A DNA stretch of 64,000 nt from Rufibacter hautae (GCF_008271695.1 NZ_VKKY01000001.1:1978589-2042588); one strand, 5' to 3'; positions 40,920-49,705 are shown, counted from the stretch's first letter. Notes: generated by a model not told the origin, from the sequence alone. Program-made: numbers and translations.

Positions 40920-43328
40920 ATGAAATGGATCAAAGCCATTCTTGCTGTTTCCTTGACCCTCCTTGTCATCTATGGCCTTAACCGCACCTATGGCGTAATT
41001 CCGGCCCTGGGACCGTTCCTGAGCCCCTATGAAGGGTTCTGGCGCAGCGGCGCCGATGATGGTTTTGAATCTGAGGAATTGACACTGGAAGGCTTGCAGG
41101 CGCCGGTGCAGGTCCGGTTTGATTCTTTGCGGGTGCCGCACATCTTCGCGCAGAACGACCACGACCTGTACTATGCCCAGGGCTACCTCACGGCCAAAGA
41201 CCGGCTGTGGCAGATGGAGTTCATGACCCACGCCGCTGCCGGTCGATTGTCTGAGATCATTGGGGAGCGTACCCTGGAAATGGACCGCTACCAACGCCGG
41301 ATAGGCATGGTGGTGTCGGCAAAGAAATCGCTGGCCAGGATGCAGGCCGATCCGCAGAGCCGGGCCGTGATGGAGGCGTATACCGCCGGGGTGAACGCCT
41401 ATATCGCGCAACTGTCGCCGCATGAATATCCTTTTGAGTACAAGCTGCTGCACTACAAGCCCGAGCCCTGGACTACACTCAAGATTGCGCTGCTACTCAA
41501 GATGCTGGCCTATGACATGACCGGCTACTCAGACGACCTGCGCATGACCAACAATCTGCGCAAGTACGGCCCCGAAATCACCCAGGACCTCTTCCCAGAT
41601 TACCCTTTCCACGAGGAACCCATTGTGCCGCTGGGCAGCAAACCAGATTTCACGCCGCTTCCTATTCCGCCTACCCCCGCAGATTTCATGGCGGCTGCTG
41701 CGGCGCATACCCTGGAGCGCCAGAAGCCCGAGAACCTGGGCAGCAACAACTGGGCGGTGACTGGCGCCAAAACAGCTAACGGGTACCCACTGCTGGCCTC
41801 AGACCCGCACCTGAACCTGAGTCTGCCTTCCATCTGGCACGTGGTGCAGCTGCATGCGCCGGGCATCAATACGTACGGAGTCATCATTCCGGGCGCGCCG
41901 GGGGTGGGCATCGGGTTCAATGAGCGCATTGCCTGGGGCATGACCAACGTGGGCGCCGATGTGCTGGACTGGTACCAGATCCAATTCAAAGACAACAAAC
42001 AGCAGCAGTACTGGCACGATAACCAGTGGAAACCCGTGCGCCGCGTGGTGGAGAAAATCAACGTGAAAGGCGGACAAACCATTCTAGATACGGTCTTGTA
42101 CACGCACCACGGGCCGGTGGCCTATCTACCCCATGAGAAAGCGTTCCGGGCCGGAAGCACGCCCATCGGTCACGCCCTACGTTGGATTGCCCACGATCCG
42201 CAGAACGAACTGAGAACGCTGATTCTGGTGAACCGCGCCGCAGATTATCAGCAGTTTCGGAATGCTTTAACTACCTGGGCTGCGCCGGCCTTCAACTTCG
42301 TCTACGCCGATTCCCAGAACATCGCCATTGTCTCTAACGGGCAGTTTCCGCTGAAGTGGCCGGAGCAAGGCAAGTTCCTGTTGGATGGCTCTAACCCTGC
42401 GCATGACTGGCAGGGCTGGATTCCCATGGAGCAGGTGCCGCAGGTCTTAAACCCCGAGCGCGGCTTCGTGAGCTCGGCGAACCAGACACCGGTGAGCCCC
42501 CAGGATTATCCGTATTACCTGGGCGCCAGCTTTGCCGGGTATGAACGCAGTGCCCGCATCAACCAGCGGCTCTCGGCCATGACCCAGGCCACACCCGATT
42601 CCTTTCGGCTCATGCAGACGGATAATTACAGCTTTGTGCCCCAGAACGTGCTGCCCACCCTTCTCAAACTGGTAAACCAGGATTCGCTAACAGGCACCCA
42701 GAAAAAGGCGTACCAGCTGTTGGTTTCCTGGGATTACCGCTTCAACCCCGATAAGATGGCACCCTCGCTTTTTGAGAACTGGTGGCAAACCCTGGCCCGC
42801 GCCATTTGGAGCGATGATTTTCCGCCGGAGACCTATAAAGCGCCTGCCCGTGATCGTTTGGTGCAGATGATCCAGCAGGTGCCCAGAAGCCGCTGGTACG
42901 ATGACGTGAACACCCCCGATAAAGAGACCCTGCCCATGCTGGTGAACGCCACCTTCAAGGAAGTAGCCGATAGCCTGGGCGTAGGTGGCGAGAAATGGCT
43001 CTGGGGTAATGCCCGTGATTCTTACATCCGGCACATGGCCCAGCTGCCGGGCTTTGAGCATCAGTTATTCACCGGGGGCAGCGCCAACTCCATCAACGCA
43101 CTTAACGGCAGTCATGGCCCATCCTGGCGCATGGTGGTGCAGATGGGTCCGCAGATTCAGGCTTGGGGCGTGTACCCCGGTGGCCAAAGCGGCAACCCCG
43201 CCAGCCGCTTCTATGACAATCTCCTGAACGACTGGCAAACCGGGAAACTGCACCAACTGCTGTTTTTAAAATCGGCGGCGGATAGACCTTCGGCTACTTC
43301 TGTTACCTGGACCTTCAAGAAAAACTAA
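40920..43328 (+). CDS. Penicillin acylase-family N-terminal nucleophile hydrolase
   Basis: 802 residues. An N-terminal membrane anchor (about 5-22) is followed by VQVRFDSLRVPHIFAQNDHDLYYAQGYLTAKDRLWQMEFMTHAAAGRLSEIIGE, the conserved alpha-chain opening. Self-cleavage should occur before Ser275 in LGSNNWAVTGAKTANGYPLLASDPHLNLSLPSIW, which becomes the N-terminal nucleophile of the beta-chain. PGVGIGFNERIAWGMTNVGADVLDWY and the late ANSINALNGSHGPSWRMVV complete the family blocks. Such enzymes cleave amides, including penicillin G and acyl-homoserine lactones; the substrate here is not evident. The next small membrane gene begins 2 bp after the stop. Confidence 0.93.
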   Translation: MKWIKAILAVSLTLLVIYGLNRTYGVIPALGPFLSPYEGFWRSGADDGFESEELTLEGLQAPVQVRFDSLRVPHIFAQNDHDLYYAQGYLTAKDRLWQMEFMTHAAAGRLSEIIGERTLEMDRYQRRIGMVVSAKKSLARMQADPQSRAVMEAYTAGVNAYIAQLSPHEYPFEYKLLHYKPEPWTTLKIALLLKMLAYDMTGYSDDLRMTNNLRKYGPEITQDLFPDYPFHEEPIVPLGSKPDFTPLPIPPTPADFMAAAAAHTLERQKPENLGSNNWAVTGAKTANGYPLLASDPHLNLSLPSIWHVVQLHAPGINTYGVIIPGAPGVGIGFNERIAWGMTNVGADVLDWYQIQFKDNKQQQYWHDNQWKPVRRVVEKINVKGGQTILDTVLYTHHGPVAYLPHEKAFRAGSTPIGHALRWIAHDPQNELRTLILVNRAADYQQFRNALTTWAAPAFNFVYADSQNIAIVSNGQFPLKWPEQGKFLLDGSNPAHDWQGWIPMEQVPQVLNPERGFVSSANQTPVSPQDYPYYLGASFAGYERSARINQRLSAMTQATPDSFRLMQTDNYSFVPQNVLPTLLKLVNQDSLTGTQKKAYQLLVSWDYRFNPDKMAPSLFENWWQTLARAIWSDDFPPETYKAPARDRLVQMIQQVPRSRWYDDVNTPDKETLPMLVNATFKEVADSLGVGGEKWLWGNARDSYIRHMAQLPGFEHQLFTGGSANSINALNGSHGPSWRMVVQMGPQIQAWGVYPGGQSGNPASRFYDNLLNDWQTGKLHQLLFLKSAADRPSATSVTWTFKKN

Positions 43329-43330
43329 CC

Positions 43331-43663
43331 ATGCTCTTCCTCCTTATTCTTCTCTTCAGCGTTGTAGTTCAGTTTTTTCTGCCGTGGTGGAGCCTAGCCC
43401 TAGTGTGCTTTGCGGTGGCCTTTTGGAAGGCGCGCTACGGCGGGCAGGCGTTTCTGGCCGGCTTCGGGGCGATTGGGTTGGCCTGGCTGGGCATGGCTCT
43501 GTTCTGGCACCTGGTCACCGATGGTCTTCTAAGTAACCGCGTAGCCGCCATGCTCACCGTGAACTCTCCCTGGATTCTGCTGGTGGTAACGGTAGTTATT
43601 GGCGGGGTGGTAGGCGGACTCAGTGCTTTGTCTGGTTACCTCGTGCGCCGGCTGTGGGTGTAG
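43331..43663 (+). CDS. Small integral membrane protein, unknown
   Basis: 110 residues with three or four membrane helices (about 2-20, 22-32, 40-62, 80-103), Trp-rich, ending in the positive LVRRLWV. It follows the acylase gene after only 2 bp, hence co-transcribed and probably translationally coupled. No family recognised. Confidence 0.75.
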   Translation: MLFLLILLFSVVVQFFLPWWSLALVCFAVAFWKARYGGQAFLAGFGAIGLAWLGMALFWHLVTDGLLSNRVAAMLTVNSPWILLVVTVVIGGVVGGLSALSGYLVRRLWV

Positions 43664-43704
43664 GCTGGTTTTAAGGCTATTTTCCGGAAAAGCAGGCAGA
43701 AACC
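43663..43704 (+). repeat. Dispersed palindrome, copy 11
   Basis: GGCTGGTTTTAAGGCT, core ATTTTCCGGAAAAG, arm CAGGCAGAAACC, starting at the stop codon of the membrane protein gene; it may terminate the operon. Confidence 0.6.
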
Positions 43705-43861
43705 CTGAACAAGATTTCTTATTTTAGAGCATAGAGATTTAGCCACATACTTTTACTCCACAGCACCTGCTTCCGCAAAAGCATTCGCGGATTAGGATTT
43801 TTTGAAAACTTATTCTTCAGGCTTTCAAACTAAGTATTATGCCTTCACTTACAAGTCTTGT

Positions 43862-45043
43862 ATGAAACAGATTGGAATAAACTTTCTACTCCTTTTGTTG
43901 CCGGTGCTCTCCTGGGCTCAAGCAGAACCGCAGCCGTACCGCCTTTCTGCTCAGCTCCAGACGCAGGTGGCCACTGATACAGTACCTTGGAAACACCAGA
44001 AAGCGGCATGGGACTACACCTACATGGGCGACTATTTTAAGGCATTACAAACTTGGGATGCGCAGTACCCTACCATGAACCGCAAGGTTACCGCTCAGGA
44101 CAGGGCCACTTTTGCTGGATACACTGCTAAAAACGCGAAAGAATACTTACTCACTCGAGCTGCCATAGAACAGTTGTTCATCATCAATGAGGCGCACCAT
44201 AACCCACGGCACCGAGTCTTCACACAATCGCTTTTGGCAGATTTGTACAAGCAAGGCTACCGGTACCTGGCCTTAGAAGCCTTAGTCCAGGCAGACAGTT
44301 TAATTAACCAGCGCGGATATCCTGTCATTACAAGCGGATACTACACCAAAGAACCTCAGTTCGGGAATTTAATTAGAGAGGCAATACGGTTGGGCTACAT
44401 TGTATTTGGGTATGATACTGAGGGCAATGGCAAGGATCGCGAGACTGGCCAGGGCCGTAATATTCAACAAGTACTTCAAAAAGACCCGAAGGCTAAAATA
44501 ATCATCCACTGCGGCTTTGACCATGTGAACGAAGGTCCGTCTCAAGCGTGGGAGAAAGCTATGGCAGGTAGGCTGAAAGAATTTACCGGCATAGATCCAT
44601 TCACAGTAGACCAGGAAGACTACACAGAGACAAGTGCTACCCATTACGATTCACCTTTTTTCCAATTATCCCAGCTATCCTACCCTGCTATATATGTCCG
44701 GAATGACAATGGACAGCTTTTCACCGGCACCAGTAATAACCGGCAGGTAGACGTAGCAATGGTGCACCCCAAAACCAAATTGGTAAACGGTCTCCCAGAT
44801 TGGATTTGGATGAATGGACAGCGGAAGCCCTACAAAGTGTCGGCAAATAAAATAACAATAGATTTACCATGCCTTGCCTTAGCCTACAAAGCCACAGAAA
44901 GTGAGCAAGCAGTACCTATAGACGTAGTGGAGTTTAGTAACCGTACTTCGGTTTTACCCTTGGCTTTACCTAGAGGCGAGTACCGGCTGGTGCTCCGTGA
45001 TGGAAAAGATAAAACCCAGGAGTTGCAGATGAAGGTTAAGTAG
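43862..45043 (+). CDS. EreA/ChaN-like exported protein
   Basis: 393 residues from the ATG at 43862 (an upstream TTG frame has no signal peptide). Signal peptide ending VLSWAQ. IEQLFIINEAHHNPRHRVFTQSLLADLYKQGYRYLALEAL resembles the opening of the erythromycin-esterase/ChaN (Tiki-like) superfamily, where a Glu and a His in E-x-H-H carry the active or metal-binding site. LIREAIRLGYIVFGYDTEGNGKDRETGQGRNIQQVLQKDPKAKIIIHCGFDHVNEG continues the fold. A C-terminal beta domain follows. Substrate unknown; probably a periplasmic hydrolase or haem-binding-like protein. Confidence 0.65.
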   Translation: MKQIGINFLLLLLPVLSWAQAEPQPYRLSAQLQTQVATDTVPWKHQKAAWDYTYMGDYFKALQTWDAQYPTMNRKVTAQDRATFAGYTAKNAKEYLLTRAAIEQLFIINEAHHNPRHRVFTQSLLADLYKQGYRYLALEALVQADSLINQRGYPVITSGYYTKEPQFGNLIREAIRLGYIVFGYDTEGNGKDRETGQGRNIQQVLQKDPKAKIIIHCGFDHVNEGPSQAWEKAMAGRLKEFTGIDPFTVDQEDYTETSATHYDSPFFQLSQLSYPAIYVRNDNGQLFTGTSNNRQVDVAMVHPKTKLVNGLPDWIWMNGQRKPYKVSANKITIDLPCLALAYKATESEQAVPIDVVEFSNRTSVLPLALPRGEYRLVLRDGKDKTQELQMKVK

Positions 45044-45060
45044 TAGCAGTACGCCTTAAA

Positions 45061-45106
45061 TTTCTGTTTCGGGCATATTTCCTATGAAACATGCCCGAAA
45101 CAGAAA
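45061..45106. terminator. Terminator hairpin built on the dispersed palindrome
   Basis: A perfect 16-bp stem (TTTCTGTTTCGGGCAT at 45061-45076 with 45091-45106) encloses ATTTCCTATGAAAC, the palindrome core. Confidence 0.75.
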
Positions 45107-45214
45107 TGATTTATTTTTATACAGAAGGAATATCTGAATATCAGCTTTTTGGTAACCCTTTAATTCCTGATTTGCCGAAGCATCAACTGGCGTACTTTCA
45201 TCCTTTTCACTATT

Positions 45215-46081
45215 TTGATTTATCTAGCCGTTCTTCTCAGAATCCTTTCTAATCCGTTCGCCAACGTGTTTCAGAAGCAGCTTACCTCAGCGGGTAGCTT
45301 GCCGTTGCTGGTCAATTTTATTACATATTTCCTGCTGAGTCTCCTGTGCATAATCCCTGCTGTGGGTGTTAATTGGCTCTCGTTGCCTCTAGGCTTCTGG
45401 GGGTACTCGGTGCTGGTGGGTTTGTTTGGAGCGTTGGGGAACGGGTTCCTGGTGCGGGCTTTGCAGCGCGGAGACTTGTCGGTGCTGGGGCCCATAAATG
45501 CATATAAATCGGTGGTGGGGCTCCTGGCCGGGATGGTGCTGCTGCGGGAGTTTCCCAACGGGTGGGGCGTGCTGGGGATTGCGCTCATCATTGGCGGCAG
45601 CTATTTCGTTTTGGGCACTACGGAGGAGAAGTTCTCCTGGCGGCTTCTAAAGCAACCCAGTATCCAGTTCCGGCTGTGGGCCATGGTGTTTGCTGCGGTA
45701 GAGGCGGTGTTCATCAAAAAGACCATCCTGTATTCCTCGCCCACGGTTTCCTTTATCAGTTGGTGCTGGTTTGGGGCCTTGTTCTCGGCGATGGTCACGT
45801 TCTGGAGCCCTGCGCACCGGCTGGGGTTCAAGCAGGAGTTCATTAGGTCCAAACTAAAGCGGTACGCGCTGCTGGTTTTCTGTATCGGGCTTATGCAATT
45901 CACCACCAACTATGTGTTTGAGCAGATGCCAGTAGGCTACGCGCTATCCTTGTTCCAGTTGTCCACGCTGGTGAGTATTGGACTGGGCTATAAATTCTTC
46001 CAGGAGACGGATATCCTCAAGAAGACGATGGGTGCCCTAATCATGGTGGCGGGCTCCGTGCTGATCATCCTTTTGAAGTAG
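45215..46081 (+). CDS. EamA/DMT-family transporter
   Basis: 288 residues and about ten membrane helices in two repeats of five, the usual EamA (drug/metabolite transporter) plan. GPINAYKSVVGLLAGMVLLREFPNGWGVLGIALIIGGSYFVLG ends the first half and PVGYALSLFQLSTLVSIGLGYKFFQETDILKKTMGALIMVAGSVLIILLK ends the second, both with the conserved Pro/Gly and E-rich helix. Likely substrate: an amino acid or metabolite; not identifiable. The only start in frame is TTG 45215, so the exact N-terminus is uncertain. Single gene. Confidence 0.85.
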   Translation: MIYLAVLLRILSNPFANVFQKQLTSAGSLPLLVNFITYFLLSLLCIIPAVGVNWLSLPLGFWGYSVLVGLFGALGNGFLVRALQRGDLSVLGPINAYKSVVGLLAGMVLLREFPNGWGVLGIALIIGGSYFVLGTTEEKFSWRLLKQPSIQFRLWAMVFAAVEAVFIKKTILYSSPTVSFISWCWFGALFSAMVTFWSPAHRLGFKQEFIRSKLKRYALLVFCIGLMQFTTNYVFEQMPVGYALSLFQLSTLVSIGLGYKFFQETDILKKTMGALIMVAGSVLIILLK

Positions 46082-46082
46082 T

Positions 46083-46216
46083 CCTGAGTTCTGAGTCATT
46101 TTTGTTAACTTGACTTACCTCCCGCACCTCGGCGTTTTCATCCTGTTTTCCACAAAACCTGCCTAAAACCACCACATTCCACCCAACTCAGGACTCAGAA
46201 ACTCAAGACTCAGAAC
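46083..46216. repeat. CTGAGTTCTGAGTC inverted repeat
   Basis: CCTGAGTTCTGAGTC (46083-46097) is inverted in AACTCAGGACTCAGAA and CTCAAGACTCAGAACT (46184-46216), which is itself a tandem repeat. A fragment GTGAGTCTTGAGT occurs near 35660. One dispersed palindrome is nested inside. Confidence 0.55.
46131..46170 (+). repeat. Dispersed palindrome, copy 12
   Basis: GGCGTTTTCATCCTG, core TTTTCCACAAAAC, arm CTGCCTAAAACC; nested inside the CTGAGTTCTGAGTC inverted repeat. Confidence 0.6.
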
Positions 46217-46217
46217 T

Positions 46218-46268
46218 TTTTCAAAATTTATTTTGAAAACCCTGTAATGACTTCCTTCCTGCGTCGTC
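46218..46268 (+). promoter_or_regulatory. Probable ECF-sigma autoregulated promoter
   Basis: TTTTCAAAA-TTTA-TTTTGAAAA (46218-46239) is a 9-4-9 inverted repeat. TGTAATG (46243-46249) and overlapping CGTC (46262-46268) follow with 13 nt between, like the GTAAC / CGTC pattern of ECF promoters in Bacteroidota. The sigma ATG follows 11 nt later. Confidence 0.45.
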
Positions 46269-46279
46269 TCTGTTATTGA

Positions 46280-46789
46280 ATGGACTTACAAGAGTTTAAA
46301 ACCAAGGTGCTCCCGGCTAAGCAGAAGCTGTACAGAATGGCGCTCTTCCTGTTGCAGAACAAGGAGGAGGCGGAGGATATCTTGCAGGATGTTTTCCTAA
46401 AACTCTGGTCCAACAAACACAAGCTCCACGCCTACGCCAGCATTGAGGCCTTCTCCATGAGCATCACCAAGAACCTGTGCCTGGACAAGCTCAAAAGCCG
46501 CAAGAACAAGCACATGGTAGATGTGGTGGACATGGAACTGGACTCGCTGGAAGTAAACCCCTACCAGCGCTATGAGCAGGCCGACCAGGTGAGCAAGGTG
46601 CTGGAACTGGTACAACTTCTGCCCGAGCAGCAGCGCCTGATCCTGCACCTGCGCGATGTAGAGGGTTACGGCTACGATGAGATTGAACAGGTGACGGGCA
46701 TCAACGTCAATGCCATTAGGGTGGCGTTGAGCAGGGCCCGCAAAAGTGTGCGAGACGGACTTTTAAAGATGGAAAACTATGCAGTTTGA
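46280..46789 (+). CDS. ECF-type RNA polymerase sigma factor
   Basis: 169 residues. Region 2: KLYRMALFLLQNKEEAEDILQDVFLKLWSN (DILQDVF core binding), then ASIEAFSMSITKNLCLDKLKSRK (-10 recognition). Region 4: VLELVQLLPEQQRLILHLRDVEGYGYDEIEQVTGINVNAIRVALSRARKSVRDGL, the -35 recognition helix-turn-helix. No region 3, as in all ECF factors. The gene overlaps the anti-sigma-like gene by 11 bp. Directs transcription of its own operon (see promoter) and probably of envelope genes. Confidence 0.95.
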   Translation: MDLQEFKTKVLPAKQKLYRMALFLLQNKEEAEDILQDVFLKLWSNKHKLHAYASIEAFSMSITKNLCLDKLKSRKNKHMVDVVDMELDSLEVNPYQRYEQADQVSKVLELVQLLPEQQRLILHLRDVEGYGYDEIEQVTGINVNAIRVALSRARKSVRDGLLKMENYAV

Positions 46790-47732
46790 GCAGGTAGAAA
46801 CCTTACTGGAGAAATACTACAACGGCGACACGTCTTTAGAAGAAGAAGACCAACTAAAAGACTTCTTCCGGAAGACCAAAATGCTGCCAGACACCCTGAA
46901 GCCGCACGCCGTGCAGTTCCAGTTCTATGCCCAGGAGCAGAACGTGCAGATGGACAAATTCCTGGCCGATGACTGGCTGTTTGAGAAGATAGAGAACCCC
47001 GCCATGTCAGCCGGGGAGGTGCCGCAAAAGAAAAAGGGCAACAACTTCTTCCAAATGTATGCCTGGCAGATTGCCGCTAGCATGACACTGTTGCTAGTGG
47101 CCTTCTGGACCGGAAATCACTTCCGGCAGGCCAATGACGTGCCCGCAAGCCCTACGGAGATCATCGCTCAGCAGCAACCGGAAATCCAAAGACCCCAGGA
47201 CCAGGAATCTCAGCAAACGGTTGAAACCTATCCACAGGTAGAAAGCCCGGTGAGGACAGCCGTTGCTACGGCAAGCGGCAGCCCAGAACCTAAAATAGAA
47301 ACCTTCCTCCCGGCCAAAAGACAACCGGTAAGATCCGTCCTGACGACCAATACCGCTGTCGCGAGTTCATCGGCGAGTGATAGATTGCAACTGGTGACGC
47401 AAGGCCTCAAAACCGAAGGGCTGACAGAGCAGGAAAGCAAGAAGATCATCAAGCTACTGGTGAAGACCATGAACAAGGACGGAAACCTCAACGTGCGGCT
47501 AGCCGCCTGCGAGGCCCTCTACCAGTTCAAAGACCACAAGGAAGTCCGGAAAGCCTTCATCCAGGCCCTGGGCACCCAAACCGAGCCGCTCATGCAGCTT
47601 ACCCTCATTGAGATGGTGGTCAAAATGAAAGAGGCTGCCGCCGTGTCACAGTTGGAAATGCTCATGCACAAAGAAGACCTGTTACCCATTGTAAAATACA
47701 AAGCACAAGAGGGTCTTGGAACCCTTATCTAG
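46779..47732 (+). CDS. Anti-sigma-like membrane protein with HEAT-like repeats
   Basis: 317 residues starting inside the end of the sigma gene. The N-terminal helical part (QVETLLEKYYNGDTSLEEEDQLKDFF, about 1-30) matches the ASD-like cytoplasmic domain of Bacteroidota anti-sigma proteins. One membrane helix (about 92-107, QIAASMTLLLVAFWTG) divides it from a Gln/Pro-rich linker. The C-terminal part (about 205-317; LNVRLAACEALYQFKDHKEVRKAFIQALGTQTEPLMQLTLIEMVVKM) forms HEAT-like repeats. I infer that it sequesters the sigma factor and senses an envelope signal; no protease site is visible. Confidence 0.82.
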   Translation: MQFEQVETLLEKYYNGDTSLEEEDQLKDFFRKTKMLPDTLKPHAVQFQFYAQEQNVQMDKFLADDWLFEKIENPAMSAGEVPQKKKGNNFFQMYAWQIAASMTLLLVAFWTGNHFRQANDVPASPTEIIAQQQPEIQRPQDQESQQTVETYPQVESPVRTAVATASGSPEPKIETFLPAKRQPVRSVLTTNTAVASSSASDRLQLVTQGLKTEGLTEQESKKIIKLLVKTMNKDGNLNVRLAACEALYQFKDHKEVRKAFIQALGTQTEPLMQLTLIEMVVKMKEAAAVSQLEMLMHKEDLLPIVKYKAQEGLGTLI

Positions 47733-47753
47733 TTACGCATTAATTCTACATCC

Positions 47754-48623
47754 ATGAAAAAAACGATTGTACTGGCATGGGCCCTGCTCATGCTCACCGG
47801 GAACTGCCTTGTCTCAGAGAAAGCCACTGCCGCTTCCCGCCAGACTACCCCGCCTACCGCAAAGCAGACAACGCCGCGCGAGGCCGAACTACGCACCTAC
47901 AAAGTGAAACTGGGCAACGGCAAAGACGCCCGCGTGCAGCTTTCCATGTTCAACAGCAACGTGAAAATTGTGGGCTACTCCGGCGACGAAGTCGTGATTG
48001 AAACGAAGGACTACAGCGCCCCGCCCAAACGCGCCGAGGGCCTGAAACCGCTCTACAACCAGATAGAGGACAACACCAACCTGGGGCTGGGGGTAAACAA
48101 AAACGGGAACACCGTTACCATTACCAAAGCATCTAGGATAGATGCCCAGTACGTCATCAGAATCCCCAAGAACGCCGCGGTGGTGTACAAAGAAACCAAT
48201 TGGGAAGGGGGCGATATTTCCATCTCAGATGTTGACGGGGAAGTGGAGCTGAAGCTGAACAACTCAGAGGCCACCTTGACCAACATCTCCGGACCCGTAG
48301 TCGCCACTAACACCAACGGCTCCATCAAGGTGATTTTCTCCTCGCTTGCCCAAAGCAAGCCCAGCGCCATCTCTACCGTGAGCGGCGATATTGACATCAC
48401 GTTGCCCGCCAAAGACAAGGCCAACTTCAAACTCAAATCCATGCAAGGCGAGATCTACACCGATTTTGACATTGACCTGCAGCGGAAGAAAGGCAAAGAC
48501 GAGGAAGATGAGTTGTCGTTGCTAGGCGGCGGCGGAGACATTGCCGGCAAAGTCAACGGCGGCGGCGTGGAAGTAAGCGTGCAGTCCATCACCAGCGACA
48601 TCTTTATCCGGAAAAAGAAATAA
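47754..48623 (+). CDS. DUF4097-type exported protein 1
   Basis: 289 residues, signal peptide ending EKATA or thereabouts. The mature protein shows strands of a parallel beta-helix: ARVQLSMFNSNVKIVGYSGDEVVIETKDYS, IDAQYVIRIPKNAAVVYKE, GGDISISDVDGEVELKLNNSEATLTNISGPVVATNTNGSIKVIF and AISTVSGDIDITLPA, the DUF4097 pattern. It ends in a basic IFIRKKK. Third gene of the sigma operon (21 bp gap). A product of the sigma operon at the envelope; function unknown. Confidence 0.85.
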   Translation: MKKTIVLAWALLMLTGNCLVSEKATAASRQTTPPTAKQTTPREAELRTYKVKLGNGKDARVQLSMFNSNVKIVGYSGDEVVIETKDYSAPPKRAEGLKPLYNQIEDNTNLGLGVNKNGNTVTITKASRIDAQYVIRIPKNAAVVYKETNWEGGDISISDVDGEVELKLNNSEATLTNISGPVVATNTNGSIKVIFSSLAQSKPSAISTVSGDIDITLPAKDKANFKLKSMQGEIYTDFDIDLQRKKGKDEEDELSLLGGGGDIAGKVNGGGVEVSVQSITSDIFIRKKK

Positions 48624-48653
48624 TCTCTACAGTCCTTTAAAACCAACCCTCTT

Positions 48654-49364
48654 ATGAAAAAACTATTGCTTGTAGCCCTGCTGCTGTGGGGTATAGGGAA
48701 CCTCCATGCCCAGAAAAAAACGGTGGAGAAAACACTGGCCTTGCCCACTACGAAGAAAGTGAACCTGAACCTCAAATTCGGGAACAATGTGAAGGTAACG
48801 GCCTGGGATAAAAAAGAAGCCTACGTGAAGGTAACCTACGAGATCAACGGCGGCAAACTGAACCAAGCCATGCTGCTCACCTTTGATCTTGGCAAAGACC
48901 AGCTCAACGTCACCGCAGATCTGGATGAGAAGCTTCTGAAAAACAGTAAAATTGAAGGCGGTTGCCCCGAAGGCGCTACGACCACCTACGGAAATTATTC
49001 CAACGGCAAATTGGAAAGCGGCGTCTGTGCCCTTATTGACTACGAGATCTTCCTACCCCGTGACGCCAACCTCACCCTGGAAACCATCAACGGCGACCTG
49101 GAACTCCGCGGCCTGCGGGGCACCGTGAACGCCAAATCCATCAGCGGTTTCGTAGACATGGACTGGCCCACCCAGCAGGGCGCAGCCGTCTCCCTCAAAA
49201 CCATTACCGGCGAAGTTTACTCAGACCTGGACATTGCCCTCGCCGACAAGAAGCAGGAAGCGCCCATGGTAGGCTACCAACTCCGCGGCAAAGTCAAAGA
49301 CGGCGGCGCCAACATCAAGCTGGAATCCATCAGCAACAACGTCTACTTCCGCCGGAAAAAGTAA
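48654..49364 (+). CDS. DUF4097-type exported protein 2
   Basis: 236 residues, signal peptide ending NLHAQ. VNLNLKFGNNVKVTAWDKKEAYVKVTYEINGG is the usual DUF4097 start. LTLETINGDLELRGLRGTVNAKSISGFVDMDWP and ANIKLESISNNVYFRRKK repeat the same beta-helix turns as the upstream gene, and both end in a basic [KR]-rich tail after a final Ile/Tyr-Phe strand. Probable duplicate within the operon. The stop is followed by the hairpin at 49369. Confidence 0.85.
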   Translation: MKKLLLVALLLWGIGNLHAQKKTVEKTLALPTTKKVNLNLKFGNNVKVTAWDKKEAYVKVTYEINGGKLNQAMLLTFDLGKDQLNVTADLDEKLLKNSKIEGGCPEGATTTYGNYSNGKLESGVCALIDYEIFLPRDANLTLETINGDLELRGLRGTVNAKSISGFVDMDWPTQQGAAVSLKTITGEVYSDLDIALADKKQEAPMVGYQLRGKVKDGGANIKLESISNNVYFRRKK

Positions 49365-49368
49365 CCCC

Positions 49369-49404
49369 GTTTAGGGGCCGGTTTTCGAAAATCAGCCCCT
49401 AAAC
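49369..49404 (+). terminator. Terminator built on the dispersed palindrome
   Basis: GTTTAGGGGC / GCCCCTAAAC, a 10-bp perfect outer stem, with inner GGTTTTCGAAAATC; 4 bp after the stop of the DUF4097 operon. No T-run follows. Confidence 0.65.
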
Positions 49405-49565
49405 AGACAAGCCAAAGGTGATTTCTCCTACCGGTCCATGTAGGGGCAATCCCTTGTGGTTGCCCTTTAACACTAGCGGAGCCTAGTACAAGTTGTTGGT
49501 GATAACATTAACAACGGCTAACCGACACTACTCGGTTGTTTACCTTTCAGGTACGATACCCGAAT

Positions 49566-49705
49566 GTCCCCCTTTGAAGGGGGTAGGGGGATGATTACTC
49601 GTGCTGGTTTTGGCGTTCCCGAGAATTATTTTAATTCGGTTCCTAGTTGTTGGAGTAGGTTCTTCAAACATTTTTGTCATCCCCCTACCCCCTTCAAAGG
49701 GGGAC
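49566..49705. mobile_element. MITE-like element with perfect 29-bp terminal inverted repeats
   Basis: GTCCCCCTTTGAAGGGGG then TAGGGGGATGA (49566-49594) is perfectly inverted at 49677-49705. The 82-bp interior has no gene. Each end contains its own small palindrome CCCCCTTTGAAGGGGG. Size and shape suit a small non-autonomous element or a large hairpin repeat. No transposase in the window. Confidence 0.6.
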
